Of a stretch of 64,000 nt of DNA, positions 52,851 to 64,000 are shown in pieces; the first letter of the stretch is position 1, and every line of letters begins with the position of its first letter. Origin of the DNA: Trebonia sp963811335 (GTDB taxonomy: Bacteria > Actinomycetota > Actinomycetes > Streptosporangiales > Streptosporangiaceae); assembly GCA_963811335.1 (NCBI GenBank), contig CAWERB010000013.1, positions 17,162 through 81,161 on the forward strand, read 5' to 3'. The position numbers and the translations under genes are program-made. The notes below the pieces were generated by a model. That model worked only from the letters and a program-made list of their open reading frames with translations. It did not search any database and was not told where the DNA came from.

Positions 52851-55800
52851 ATGCGCGTGCTTGGGCGTACGGGTAGCGGGCGGCGTTTTCGGCTCGCTGG
52901 GTGGCTGGGGCGCCGCGTGCGCCGGGTGGCGACGGGGACGGGGATGCTCGCGCTGGCGGTGCCGCTGGCGTGGCCGTCCGGGGCCGGCGGGCAGCACCTG
53001 CAGGTGCCCACGCCGGCGTCAGTGCGCTCGGGGGTGGTGCGGCTGGCCGACTGGGTGAGCGGCGACAGCCCGCCGCCGCCGTCGGTGCCGCAGCAGCAGG
53101 CAGGCGACGGCGCCGGGCAGGCAGCACCAGGTTCCGGCCGCGGTGACGCGGGCGGTGGCCCGCGCGACAGGCCACGCTCCCGGCAAGGGGCCGGGCCAGC
53201 TCCCGATGTACGCCTTCCCCGCCGCCAAGGTGAAGCAGCACGTCACCGGGCTGGCCGACCTGGGCGGGCCGGGCAGCTACAACCCCGCGACGAGCACGCT
53301 GGTGCCGTCCGGCACGACGGCCACCTCACAGCTGTACCGGAACGCGGACGGCAGCTACACCCGCCTGGAGTCCGCGACGGGCACGACCGGGGCGGGGACG
53401 CTGACCTTCTCCGGGCCGGCTGGCGTGGGAGTACCCCGCACGCGCGTCACGTCCGCGTCACTGCAGGTGCTGGAAACGTGGGCCGGGCAGTGCCCGGCGA
53501 CGGCGACGGTGGACGTCACCGACGCGTCCGGGTCGCAGGTCGGGCACTGGGCCGGGAAGCCGCCCGCCTCCGCCTGCGGGAATGGCTCCGCCGGCGGCTG
53601 GGTCTCGGTGCCGGTCAGCGCCGCCGGGCTGCGGGCGCTCAACTCGCAGGCGGGCGCCCAGCTGACCGTGACCCCGCTCAGCCCGCCCGCGCCGGCTGCC
53701 GTCACGCCGGCCGCGCCTTCCCCGGCCTCATCGGCGACCGCGACCTCGCCGGCCACCGTTTCCCCGTCCGCCGGGACGACCCCGGCGGTCAGCGGGTCGG
53801 CTGCAGCTACCGGGCCCGCTGGCGGCTCCGCGGAGGCGCTTTCGGTCTCGGCTCTGGATGCGTCCCCGGCCGGGGGTGCCTCCCGGGCCGCCGTGGCCGG
53901 CTCGCCCGCACCTGGCGGCGCGGTGCTCATGGTGACCGCGGCGGCGGACTCGGGGCCGCAGGTGAGCGACCAGTGGCCGACGAAGTGGCTACAACTCCCC
54001 GACGCTCACTCCCGAGCTCATCGCCAACGGCTTCGACCCCGATGGTGAGGGCGTCTCTTACGACTTCAGGGTTTTTAAGTCCGACGGCAGCACGCTGGCC
54101 GACTCTGGATGGATCGGGACGGATCACTATTTCGTCCCGTCGGGGACGCTGGCGTGGGGCCAGGCCTACTACTGGTCGGTGCAGGTCACCGACGGCGACG
54201 TCTACAGCGATGCGCCGCTGTTCGCCCTGCAGACGCCGGTGCCGCAGCCGCTGGCCTACTCCGGGCTGGCCCAGGACGGCGGCGGGCCGGGCGACGCGGC
54301 CGTCAGCGGCGGGCCGGGGTACGACCCGCAGAACGGGAACTTCACCACCCAGGCGACCGACGTCAGCGTGGACGTCACCGGGCCGGCGCTGTCGATCCAG
54401 CGGACCTACAACAGCCTGGACCCGAGGACCGCGGGCAGGGCGTTCGGGACTGGGCTGGGCGTCGGTGCTGGACATGCAGGTCAGAGACGGCATGTCGGCC
54501 GCCGACGGGTCGACCGCGACGGAGGAGGTGACCTACCCCGACGGGGAGCGGGTCGCGTTCGGGAAGAACGCCGACGGGACAACCTACACCCCGCCGCAGG
54601 GCCGGTACGGGACCCTGGTGCCGTGGTCGCCAGGCGGGTTCCAGCTGATGGACAAGAACGACACGACGTACACGTTCGCGCAGTCGCTGGGGTCCGGGAT
54701 CTGGGGCATCACGTCGGTCACTGACGCGCAGGGGCACGCGCTGACCTTCACCTACTCCGGCGGGCTGGTCACGACGATCACGTCGGCGGCCTCGGCGCGG
54801 TCGCTGCACCTGACCTGGGCGACCCCGTCGGGGGCGGGCTTCCCGCACCTGGCGACGGTGGCCACCGACCCGGTCACGCCGGGCAGCCCGTCCACCGCGA
54901 TCACCTGGCAGTACAACTACAACGGCGACACGCTCACCGCGGCGTGCAACCAGTCGCAGCCCGGGCAGCCGTGCACCACCTACACGTACCAGTCCGGGTC
55001 GGTCTACCCGGCGGCCGTGCTGGACAGCGGGCCGCAGTCCTACTGGCGGCTGGACGAGGGCTCCGGGAGCACCGCGGCCAGCTCGGTGGCGGCCAACGAG
55101 GACACCGATAAGGGCAGCTACGCCAACGTTACGCTGGATGCGCAGCCAGGTCCGGTGGACGGGTCGCCGTCGTCGGTCGGCGCCGCGCGCTTCAACGGGA
55201 CCAGTTCCTCCGTGCAGGTGCCCGCCAGCCTGGCCGACGAGGCCGGCACGATGAGCGTCTCGCTGTGGTTCAACACCACCGCCACCAACGGCGTGCTGTT
55301 CTCGCAGTCCGCCGACCCGGTCACCAGCGGCACCACGACGAACCCGTACACCCCGGTGCTGTACATCGGCACGTCCGGCAAGCTCCACGGCGGCTTCTCC
55401 GGCACCGGCACCCCGCTGATGTCGACCGCGCCGGTCAACGACGGGAGCTGGCACAACGTCGTGCTGACCTCCAGCGGCACCCAGGAGGTCATGTACCTCG
55501 ACGGCGCCCAGGTCGCGTCCGAGACGGCGACGGCCTCGGCGTTCGTCGAGCCGTACATTTACCTTGGCACCGGCTTCCTGGGCGGCTCGTACCCCGACGA
55601 GACGCACTACGGGAACTCCACGGCGACCGCCGCGGGATTTAACGGGGCGATGTCGGACGCGGCCACCTGGGACCGGCCGCTGACCGCCGCCCAGGTGTTC
55701 TCGCAAAACGACATCGGGAGCTATGCGACGTCGCTGCTCACCTCGATCACCCGCCCGTCGGGGAAGGTCTTCGAGCAGGTGTCCTACGACCCGGTGACGT

Positions 55801-58800
55801 CCCGGGTCACGCACGTGACCGACGCCAACGGCGGGTCGTGGACGGTGGGCGCCCCGTCAGTCACCGGGTCCAGCCAGCCGTACGTGACGGCGGTGGAGGG
55901 CGCCCAGCCCAGCGATTACTGGCGGCTGGCCGACATCGGCACGACCACGGCGGTGAACCAGTTCAAGGGCGAGACCGCCACCTACAGCACCGTGACCCAG
56001 GGGGTGTCCGGCGGGCCGTTCGCCGATGCCACAGTCGACGGCTTCAACGGGACCTCGTCCTACCTCGCGCTGCCGCAGGCGCTGATCGGCCCGGGCCAGC
56101 AGTCGGTGAGCCTGTGGTTCAAGACGACCGCCACCGACGGGGTGCTGCTGTCGTCGTCGGCTGACTCCGCCGGCAACGCGACCACGCAGCACGCGTTCAC
56201 CCCCAACTTGTACATCGACCAAGACGGCGACCTGAACGGGGAGTTCAGCTACGGCGGCGCGCCGATCGAGTCCGACGCCGGTCAACGACGGCGAGTGGCA
56301 CAACGTCGTGCTGGCCGCGGGCACTAACGACCAGGAGCTGTACCTGGACGGCCAGAAGATCGGCAGCGCGACCGGGACCATCACCGGCGGGTCCAGCGGC
56401 GGCGCAGAACTACGACTACGTCGGGACCGGGTTCCTCGGCTACACGTGGCCCGACCAGCCCCACTACTCCACGAGCGACACGACCGGGTACCCGTCGTAC
56501 TTCACCGGGGACATCGCCGAAGTCGCGGTCTACCCGCACCAGCTGACCGCCGCCGACGCCAGCGCGCAGTGGGCCGCCGCCCAGCACTCCCCGGGCCTGA
56601 CCCCGGTCGAGGCCGCCACCGTCACCGACCCCGGCGGCCGCCAGCTGACCGACACCTACGACCCGCTCAACAGCGGGCGGATCCTGTCCCACACCGACGG
56701 GCTCGGCGACACCACCAGCTACGGGTACGACTCGGCCGGGTTCCAGGGCCAGGTCATCGACCCCAACGGGGACGTCACCGACACCGGCTTCGACATCCGC
56801 GGCAACGTGGTGGCCACGACCACCTGCCAGAACCAGGCCGCCGGAACGTGCGCGACCTCCTACTCCGGCTACTGGCCGGACGACACGTCGGCGACCGAGA
56901 CGCCGAGCCCGACCAACGACACGGTCCAGTACTCCCGCGACCCCCGGTCAGCCTCGCCCACCGACACCACCTACCTGACGTCCTACACCTACGACGCGCT
57001 CGGCGACCTGACCCAGAAAACGACCCCGCCGGTGCCGGGGTACCCCTCAGGGCGGACGACGAGCTACGCCTACACCGACGGCAGCACCACCACGGGCGGC
57101 TACCACGGCGCGGTGCCGCCGAAGGGGCTGCCTTACCAGGTGACCACCCCGGGCGGCGCGGTCACCACCGCCTTGTACTACGCCAACGGTGACGTCGCGC
57201 AGGTCACCAACCCCGACGGGCAGCGACCGTGTACGCCTACGACGGGATCGGCCGCAAGGTCCAGCCAGACCGTCTACTCCGACACCTACCCCGGCGGGCT
57301 GACCACCACGCTACTCCTACGACGCCGACGGGCGGGTGACCCGGCAGACCGACCCGGCGGTCACCGACCGGGTCACCGGCGCGAAGCACACCGCGCAGGT
57401 CACCAGCGCCTACGACGCCGACGGTGACCTGCTGTCCCAGGTGACCGCCGACACCACCGGCGGGGACGCGTCCCGCACCGTGTCGGCTACCTACAACGGC
57501 TTTGACCAGAAGGCGACGTCCACCGACGCGGCCGGGCGCGGTCACGCAGCTACGCCTACGACACGTACGGGAACCTGGCCAGCCAGACCGACCCGGCCGG
57601 GAACGTGACCCAGCTACGCGCTACGACCCGAACGGCCACCTGCTGACCACCACGCTGCAGAACTACACCGGCAGCCCGCCGGGCTCCCAGCCGGCCGCGC
57701 CGCTCATCGAGGAATCCCGCGCCTACGACCCGGCGGGCCGGCTGGCGTCGGTCACCGACGCGATGGGCCGCGTCACCTCCTACGCCTACACCGACGACGG
57801 GCTGACCGCCACCGTCACCCGCACCGGCCCCGGCGGCGGCAGCTACGCGCAGGAGACCGACACCTACGACCCGGCCGGGAACCTCATCACCAAGGTGACC
57901 AACAACGGCGCCACCACCACCAGCTACGCCGTGGACGCCGCGAGCCGGGTCGCCAGCCAGGCCGTGGACCCGGCCGGGCTGAACCGGGTCACCGCCTACA
58001 CCTACACCCCCGACGACCACGTCGCCACCAAGAACGTGTCGCAGGGCAGCGGGCCGTCGGCCCAGTCGACGTCCTACACCTACGACCCGATGGGCAACGA
58101 GACGTCCCAGACGCTCAGCGACCCCGGCGCGGGAGGCCCGGCGGGCTGGTGGACGCTGACCCAGTCCTCCGGGACCACGGTGAGCGACACCTCCGGCAGC
58201 GGGAACCTGGCGACCGCCTCCGGGGTCACCTGGACCGGCAGCGGGGCGAAGCTGACCGGGCGGCGCCGGGCAGAAGATCACCACCCGCGGCCCGGTGGTG
58301 GACACCACCAAGTCGTTCACCGTGTCCGCGTGGGTGAACCTGACCGCGATCACCGGCAACGACGAGGAAGTCCTGACCCAGGACGCCGGCGCGGTGGCCG
58401 GGTTCTACCTCCAGATCAGCACCGGCGACAACTACTGGTCGTTCGCCCTGCCGCACCAGGACGAGAACGACCCGCCGGGCTGGTCCTTTGCCAGCGGCCC
58501 CACGGCCCAGACCGGCACCTGGACGTTCCTGACCGGCGTCTACAACGCCAGCACCCATACCGCCCAGCTGTACGTCAACGGCGCCGACACCGGCCACGAC
58601 GACACCAACGCCTCGACCATCGCCTCCAGCGGCCCGCTGGAGATCGGCGCGGAGAAGTGGGACAGCCAGGCCGGCATCGGCAACTTCGACGGGACCATCG
58701 CCAACGCGCAGGTCTACCCGACCGCCCTGTCCGCGGCCCAGGTCGCCACCCTGTACGGGAAGGGCCGCACCGGCGGCGACCTCGCCACCGGCAACCTGAC

Positions 58801-61800
58801 CACCACCTACCAGGTCGACCAGCTCGGCCAGGTAACCGCGCAAACCAACCCGGACGGGAAAACCACCAGCTACGCCTACGACGAGGCCGGCCAGCAGGCC
58901 GTCATCACCGGGCCGCCCGTCGCCGCCGAGGCCGGCGGCGGCACCCCGGTGACGGCGCGGCCGGTCACCACGACCGGCTACAACACGTTCGGCGAGGTCA
59001 CCGAGACGCAGGACCCGAACGGCAACGTCACCACCTACGGCTACGACGCCGACGGGCGGCCGGTCTCGCAAGGCCCTGCCGCCCTACACCCCGCCCGGCG
59101 GGTCCGGCCCGGTCAGCGGCACGTCCATCACGACCTACAACACGCTCGGCCAGGTCACCGCCCAGACCGACCCGCTCGGCAACACCACCCATTACGCCTA
59201 CGACCAGCTCGGTCGACCGTACCGGCCAGACCGACCCGGACGGCGGCGTCACCACCACGTCCTACGACGCCGACGGCGAGGCCCTGTCGGTCGACCGGCC
59301 CGACCGGCGCCCAGACGACCGGCCACCTACGACTTCCTCGGCCGGCAGCTCACCGCGCACCAGCGTGGAGCGGTACCCCTCGGCTGCCTCCTACACCACC
59401 ACGACGTCGTACGCGGTCACGCCGGCGAACCCGAGCGGGACGTGGAAGTCGCTCGGTCACCACCCCGGACGGGGTGGCCGCCAGCTACGGGTACGACGCG
59501 GCCGGGGAGACCACCCAGGTCACCGACGGCGCCGGCAACACCACCAGGTTCTCCTTCGACGCGCTCGGCCGGCAGACCGCCGACCGTCAACCCCGACGGC
59601 ACCTCCGACACCGTGACCTACGACCCGGCCGGCAACCAGCTGGCGCCAGGCCAGCCTGGACGCCGCCGGGCACACCCTGGCCAGCACCAGCGCGACCTAC
59701 AACGGCGAGGGCCAGCAGCTGTCGACGACCGACGCGCTCGGCAACACCACGGCGTTCACCTACGACCCGACCGGGGTCCTCACCGCCGAGACCCAGCCGG
59801 TGAGCAGCTCGGCGAGCATCGCCACGTCGTTCGGCTACGACGCCGCGGGGAACCAGACCCGCTACACCGACGGCAACGGCCACCCCTGGATCACCACCTA
59901 CAACAGCTGGAACCTGCCCGCAGACCCAGGTCGAGCCGGCCACCAGCCAGTACACCACCGCGGCGGACTCCACGACCACGATCGCCTACAACGGCGACGG
60001 GCAGCCGGTGTCGGCGACCGCAGCCCGGCGGGGTCACCGATCACCGACACCTACAACGCATGGGCGAGGTGACCGGCCAGTCCGGGGCCGGGGCCACCGC
60101 CCCGACCGCGACCCGGTCCTTCAGCTACGACACGGCCGGGGAACATGCTCACCGCCGCGACCACCAGCACGGCGGGCAGCGGGCAGCCGTCCAACGCGAC
60201 CAGCGAGGCGTTCACCTACAACGACCGCGGCCTGCCGCTGACCGCCTCCGGCTCGGCCGGCTCCACCGCCTACACCTGGAACGGCGACGGGCAGCAGGCG
60301 GCGGTCGCACGACGCCGCGGGCACCACCAGCTACACCTACGACAGCGCCGGCCGGCTGCACACGATGGCCGACCCGGCCAGCGGCGCCACCCTCACCTAC
60401 TCCTACAACCCGATGTCCCAGCCGTCGCAGGTCACCTACGGCGGCACCGGGGCCGACACCCGCTCGTTCGGCTACGACAGCCTGCACCGGCTGACCAGCG
60501 ACACCCTCACCCACGGCAGCACGACGGTCGCGTCGATCAGCTACGGGTACAACGCTGAACGGGTACCTGACGTCCAAGACGACCACCGGGTTCGCCGGGG
60601 CGTCGGCCAACACCTACGGCTACGACCAGGCCGGCCGGCTGACCTCGTGGAACAACGGCACCACCACCACCAGCTACGCCTACGACGGCGCCGGCAACCG
60701 CACCCAGGCCGGCAGCACCAGCTACACCTACGACGCCCGCGACCAGCTCGACCTCCGACGGCACCAGCAGCTACGCCTACACCGCCAACGGCGACCTGAC
60801 CTCGGTCACCGGCCCGTCCGGCACCGCCACCTCCACCAGCGACGCCTACGGGCAGCAAGGCGCCCAGGGCACCCAGTCCAGCACCTACGACGCCCTCGGC
60901 CGCGACATCGCAGCTCACCGCCCGGCGGCGCCACCACCGCCCTGTCCTATGAGGGCACCACCGGGCAGCTCGCCAGCGACGGCACCAGCAGCTACACCTG
61001 GACCCCCGGCGGCACCCTGACCGGCACCGCCCCCGCCGCCGCCCCCGGCACCGGCGTGCTCGACCTCACCGACCACCACACCGACCTGGCCGGCCAGTTC
61101 ACCGCCAGCGGCACCACCCTGACCGGGTCGCGCACCTACGGCCCGTGGGGCGCCACCACTCGCCACCGGCGGGACCCTGGCCGGGTCGCTGGGCTACCAG
61201 TCGCAGTACACCAGCCCCGCCACCGGGCAGGTCGAACATGGGCGCCCGCTGGTACAACCCCGCCACCGGCAGCTTCGGCAACAAGGACACCGTCACCAAC
61301 AAGCCCGTCCCCGACAGCGCCTCAGCCTCCCCGTTCGGCTACGCCGCCGACAACCCCCTCGGCCTGACCGACCCCACCGGCCACCGGCCGCATCGCCGAC
61401 GGCGGCACCAGCGACGCCGGCAACACCCAGATCCTCAAGACCTTCGCGAACAAGTCGCTCCCGGCCCAGCTAGCCGCCATCAACGCCGCCGCCAAGAAGT
61501 CCGCCACCGCCGCGGCCAGCGCCGCGCACGCCGCGCACCTGGCCCACCTGGCCCACCTGGCTGTGGTCGCCAAGACCGCCCCCGTGGTCGCCAAGATCCC
61601 CACGTTCTGCGGCGCGAACAACGGCGCGGGCACCATGGGGACCCTGGAACACCTGCATGTCGGCCATCTACAACGCGGCCGTCGGCTCCAACTACAACTC
61701 CAAGCTCGCCAGCGAGGCCATGGGCATCGTCCAGGACCAGTACAACGCCCTCCAGGACGCCGCCAACAAACGCGACGCAGCCGCCGCCCAGCAACGGGCC

Positions 61801-62352
61801 GTCCAGCAACGGGCCGCCCAGCAACGGGTCGCCAGGCCGGCCCAGCCATCCGGAGGCAGCCTGCCGGCCTGCCAAACCGGGGCCGGGAGCCGGTTCTACG
61901 TATTCGGCGCCTGCAGGCCGAGCAGCAACCCCGGCCCCGCCCGGCCCCTGAGCGGCAACTGGGGCGACTTCTTCGCTGGCCTCGGCTCCAACATCGCGAG
62001 CCTGGCGGACGCCGGATGCATGGTCAACCCCGCCTGCCAGCTCGAGCGGATGCTCGGCGTCCCTTCCGCCACCCAGTTGTACCAGCGGTATGTCAACAAG
62101 CCACTCGGCATCAACGCCAGCAGCGGCAAGTACAAGGCAGGCTACTGGAGCGGCGCAGCGGCCCTCCTGCTGATCCCGGGCGCCGACGAAGCCGACGCGG
62201 CCAACCTAGCCACTAGGCTGCCGGAGATCACCGGCGGCACGCGTGGCATCGCCAGCGTCGGGAAGTCTTCAGAGTCAGGTTCTGTCAAAGGTGTTCCAGG
62301 AGATGGCGGAGGGGGCCAAGAACACTGGCGAGACCATAGGTGCCGCGCATGA
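52851..62352 (+). pseudogene. giant secreted Rhs/YD-repeat protein with LamG-like domains, many frameshifts
   Basis: ATG 52851 opens a signal-peptide-like N-terminus (WLGRRVRRVATGTGMLALAV), then a Pro-rich part. DNA-wide frame changes follow, but the protein can be traced: TLTPELIANGFDPDGEGVSY, then SVDVTGPALSIQRTYNSLDP, three LamG-like lectin domains (about 55020-55710, 55900-56560, 58140-58760), and many YD repeats (SYAYDGAGNRTQAG types). The Rhs-core end is GARWYNPATGSFGNKDTVTN and DPTGHR near 61240-61385. A pre-toxin tail with KYKAGYWSGAAALLLIPGAD follows. At least 15 indels are needed, suggesting sequencing errors in repeats. No toxin domain is recognised. Confidence 0.8.
56620..61230 (+). 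repeat. YD-repeat-coding region
   Basis: Short coding repeats of the type GRxTSYxYDxxGNxxxxTDP recur dozens of times over about 4.6 kb, interrupted by the third LamG-like domain. At DNA level, strings such as AGCTACGCCTACGAC recur many times. They form the beta-strand shell of Rhs proteins. Frame breaks concentrate here. Confidence 0.75.
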
Positions 62353-62581
62353 CGTCGCGGGCGGGGCCGGAACGACTGCTGACGACATTTTCGGGCATGA
62401 TCCCTCTGGTTGGACGGCAATGGTTGATGCTGGCGGCGGGTCGGCGCCTCCGGCGGATTACGGGCCCTCGTATCCCAATTTGATCGGAGGTAGCGCAGGA
62501 GGCTTCGAAGCTGCTGCCTTTGTCGTCTCGATGACGGTGGCGGGTATCGGGATAGTTATAAAGAGGGCGTTCGGAGGGTAG
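62243..62581 (+). CDS. Rhs tail or small separate protein with a C-terminal span
   Basis: This frame encodes SKVFQEMAEGAKNTGETIGA and ends with a hydrophobic helix (AAAFVVSMTVAGIGIVIKRA). It is open from GTG 62243 to the TAG at 62579-62581, with composition closer to the following genes than to the Rhs gene. It could be the end of the Rhs protein joined by a frameshift near 62280, or a displaced cassette tail. I cannot decide from sequence. Confidence 0.45.
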   Translation: MASPASGSLQSQVLSKVFQEMAEGAKNTGETIGAAHDVAGGAGTTADDIFGHDPSGWTAMVDAGGGSAPPADYGPSYPNLIGGSAGGFEAAAFVVSMTVAGIGIVIKRAFGG

Positions 62582-62590
62582 GGTCAGCGG

Positions 62591-63136
62591 ATGGAGCCTG
62601 ACTGTGAGGCTGTGGAGGCAGAAGGGGTTGCCGCGTTGCGGGCTGCGCTGATGGCCGGGTCCCGGGTGGCGGAGGCGTTCCGGTGGTGCTGGTACCGGCA
62701 CCCGATGGTCGCTGCCGTTCTGTTTACCGAATCTGCCCGCCGCCGGTTCGGTTCCCCTCCGGACATAAGGGCGATCACTGCCTTCCTAGCAGGGATCCGG
62801 GCGACACGGAACAGGGGATCAGGACCGGGTTTCCCCTCGCGTGAAGCGGAGGCGCTGATTCGTGCTGTGCTAGGTGAGATGTTTCTCCTGGAATCAGTTC
62901 CCCCGAGTGACTTCAGCTATCCCGAGATAGGGATAGCCGTGCTTGTGGGCCTGTACCGGGAAGGGAGTTTCAGCCGGGCCGTGGTGGATGAGCTTTTGCG
63001 TGAGACCCAGATAGTGATCGCGGATGGGCGTCGTCGTGCCCCGGAACTGGCTATCGCCGAAGATGACTGGTTCGCAGCTGGGCTGCATGATTCGCCATTT
63101 GCCATCCTTGGTGACGAGCCATCCGAGTGCGAGTGA
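62591..63136 (+). CDS. putative immunity-type protein A
   Basis: The 181-residue, helical protein has no known domain. It shares with the next gene the pattern VxxAVLFTESARRRF...PPDIRAITAFLAGIR and AEALIRAVLGEMF, followed by a Leu-rich region, and an acidic end (DEPSECE). The gene is lower in GC than its surroundings and lies just after the Rhs tail. This position and the duplication fit an immunity gene, but that is inference. Confidence 0.65.
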   Translation: MEPDCEAVEAEGVAALRAALMAGSRVAEAFRWCWYRHPMVAAVLFTESARRRFGSPPDIRAITAFLAGIRATRNRGSGPGFPSREAEALIRAVLGEMFLLESVPPSDFSYPEIGIAVLVGLYREGSFSRAVVDELLRETQIVIADGRRRAPELAIAEDDWFAAGLHDSPFAILGDEPSECE

Positions 63137-63158
63137 GCTAGAAGGGACGTCTGCTGTA

Positions 63159-63656
63159 GTGCGAATTCGCTCTGGCGCCGGGAATATCAGTCAGCCGCGC
63201 ACGCATGTGGGCCGATGGCTGATGGCTGGCCTGCTGAATCAGCCGGCTGAACGCAAGCGGCTAGCCCTGAAGCTGTTCAATGGGGACAAAGGCAGCTGGA
63301 ATTATGATGAGCCCGCGGTTGTGATAATCGTCGCTGAGCGGGCTGTCCGCCGGCTCTTTCCTCAGCCCGTAGATGTTCGTGAAATAACGGCATTTGTCAT
63401 GAAGATGCGGTCGATGATACATAGTACAGAGCCGCCGGACCAGCTGAAGACGGAGGCGCTTATCCGGTATGGGCTCGGGGACCGGGACGTGGATATCAGC
63501 GGCATTAAGCCACGCGAAATGTTTGACATTCTTTGGGTAGTCCTTGTGTCGATTGTTCATAAGCTAGGGATCACTCAGGAGGAGATCAGGAAGATGGTTC
63601 TTGACGGCGAGAATACTGCATTTGAACAGGGCTGGAATCCGCCTTTGGCCGAGTAA
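63159..63656 (+). CDS. putative immunity-type protein B, paralogue of A
   Basis: GTG 63159 after AGAAGGGA gives 165 residues with AVVIIVAERAVRRLFPQPVD, then VREITAFVMKMRSM and LKTEALIRYGLGDRDVDISG. These align in order with protein A (ARRRF/AVRRLF, DIRAITAF/DVREITAF, AEALIR/TEALIR). So the pair arose by duplication or serial cassette gain. GC is low for the window. No domain is recognised. Confidence 0.65.
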   Translation: MRIRSGAGNISQPRTHVGRWLMAGLLNQPAERKRLALKLFNGDKGSWNYDEPAVVIIVAERAVRRLFPQPVDVREITAFVMKMRSMIHSTEPPDQLKTEALIRYGLGDRDVDISGIKPREMFDILWVVLVSIVHKLGITQEEIRKMVLDGENTAFEQGWNPPLAE

Positions 63657-63840
63657 TCGTAGTCTCCACCGAGGCTTTCATGCCCCAGTAGGAGACGGTC
63701 CTCCAGGACTCCCGGGACTACCCAAACTCAGCAAGGATCGCATCGCCCAGGTTTTTCCGTGACGGCGTGCTGGTCGATGCCAGTGAAACTGGCCAAGAAT
63801 ATAGACCACCTCTGCCCGTCGGCGTGACCCCGGTTGCGGC

Positions 63841-63999
63841 TTGAGCAACGGCATCGCCACTACGAACTACGGGTACGACGGCGCCGGCAACCGCACCCAG
63901 GCCGGCACCGTGGCTCCAGGCCAGCACGGCAGCCAGGCCAGCACCTACGACGCCCTGGGCCGCGACGTGCAGCTCACCGCAGGCGGGCCGGCACCATGA
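63841..63999 (+). pseudogene. orphan Rhs fragment at the window edge
   Basis: TTG 63841 opens a 52-residue frame with NYGYDGAGNRTQAG, then QASTYDALGRDVQLTAG, both found in the main Rhs gene (near 60670 and 60880), but here joined directly. It ends in TGA at 63997-63999. It looks like a displaced tip of an Rhs core after recombination, as in orphan rhs modules. More Rhs sequence may lie beyond the window. Confidence 0.7.
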
Positions 64000-64000
64000 C

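Noticed and set aside
56620..61230. CRISPR array or satellite DNA
   Set aside because: Repeats are coding YD motifs of variable spacing and sequence, with no constant repeat-spacer pattern.

Overview
The window is very GC-rich DNA of an actinomycete, probably a soil-type filamentous one. The evidence is the codon bias, frequent GTG/TTG starts, ATGA/GTGA stop-start overlaps, several leaderless promoters with a -10 box about six bases before the start codon, a large LuxR-family ATPase regulator, F420-linked enzymes, a fused BluB-CobT, and a very long secreted Rhs/YD-repeat protein. No rRNA, tRNA, CRISPR array or transposase was seen.

Region 1 (1-13400) is mixed housekeeping and accessory genes: a damaged PPC/DUF296 protein, an asparaginase, relics of an ABC transporter and a LuxR regulator, an intact ABC exporter pair behind a strong promoter with an operator-like dyad, an LtrA-type membrane protein, a truncated histidine phosphatase, a YcxB-like protein, two SDR enzymes, an RraA-like protein, a VOC/aminoglycoside-kinase pair, an internally deleted F420 reductase and a methyltransferase.

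Region 2 (13400-29080) is the core of the window, an aerobic carbon monoxide dehydrogenase (CODH) locus. Two complete sets of CoxM (FAD), CoxS (2Fe-2S) and CoxL (Mo-Cu) sequences diverge from a LysR regulator. Both CoxL proteins carry the form I signature AYxCSFR, so both are predicted true CODHs rather than xanthine dehydrogenases. The left set has its FAD and Fe-S parts in one reading frame. The right set continues into coxF (XdhC with a YHS tail), coxG and a run of five small membrane proteins. A convergent accessory operon encodes a small acidic protein, CoxD (MoxR ATPase), CoxE (VWA), another acidic protein and a GIY-YIG-like protein. Together the genes could build the catalyst, mature the Mo-Cu centre and tether the enzyme to the membrane for quinone reduction.

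Region 3 (29200-43250) holds regulators and small enzymes: a methyltransferase, a LAL regulator, an OmpR-type two-component system with a secreted helical protein, a serine hydrolase with an internal deletion, an alpha/beta hydrolase, an ECF sigma factor coupled to a VOC protein (both frameshifted), small membrane proteins, an F420-type oxidoreductase, an HEAGH protein, a 70-residue HTH protein behind two tandem dyads, a DinB-like protein and an AraC regulator.

Region 4 (43250-52380) has two perfect hairpins ahead of a BluB-CobT fusion (lower ligand of B12), then a TetR regulator, a Rieske oxygenase with frameshifts, and a five-gene branched-chain-amino-acid-type ABC transporter, probably for uptake and oxidation of an aromatic acid.

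Region 5 (52850-64000) is a giant secreted Rhs/YD protein with LamG-like domains, broken by many apparent one- and two-base indels. It is followed by a displaced tail, two paralogous lower-GC genes that look like immunity genes, and an orphan Rhs fragment at the window edge.

Many reading frames here are broken by single-base changes, commonly an extra G. Some of these are likely sequencing errors rather than real pseudogenes, so frameshifted genes are reported over their full span.
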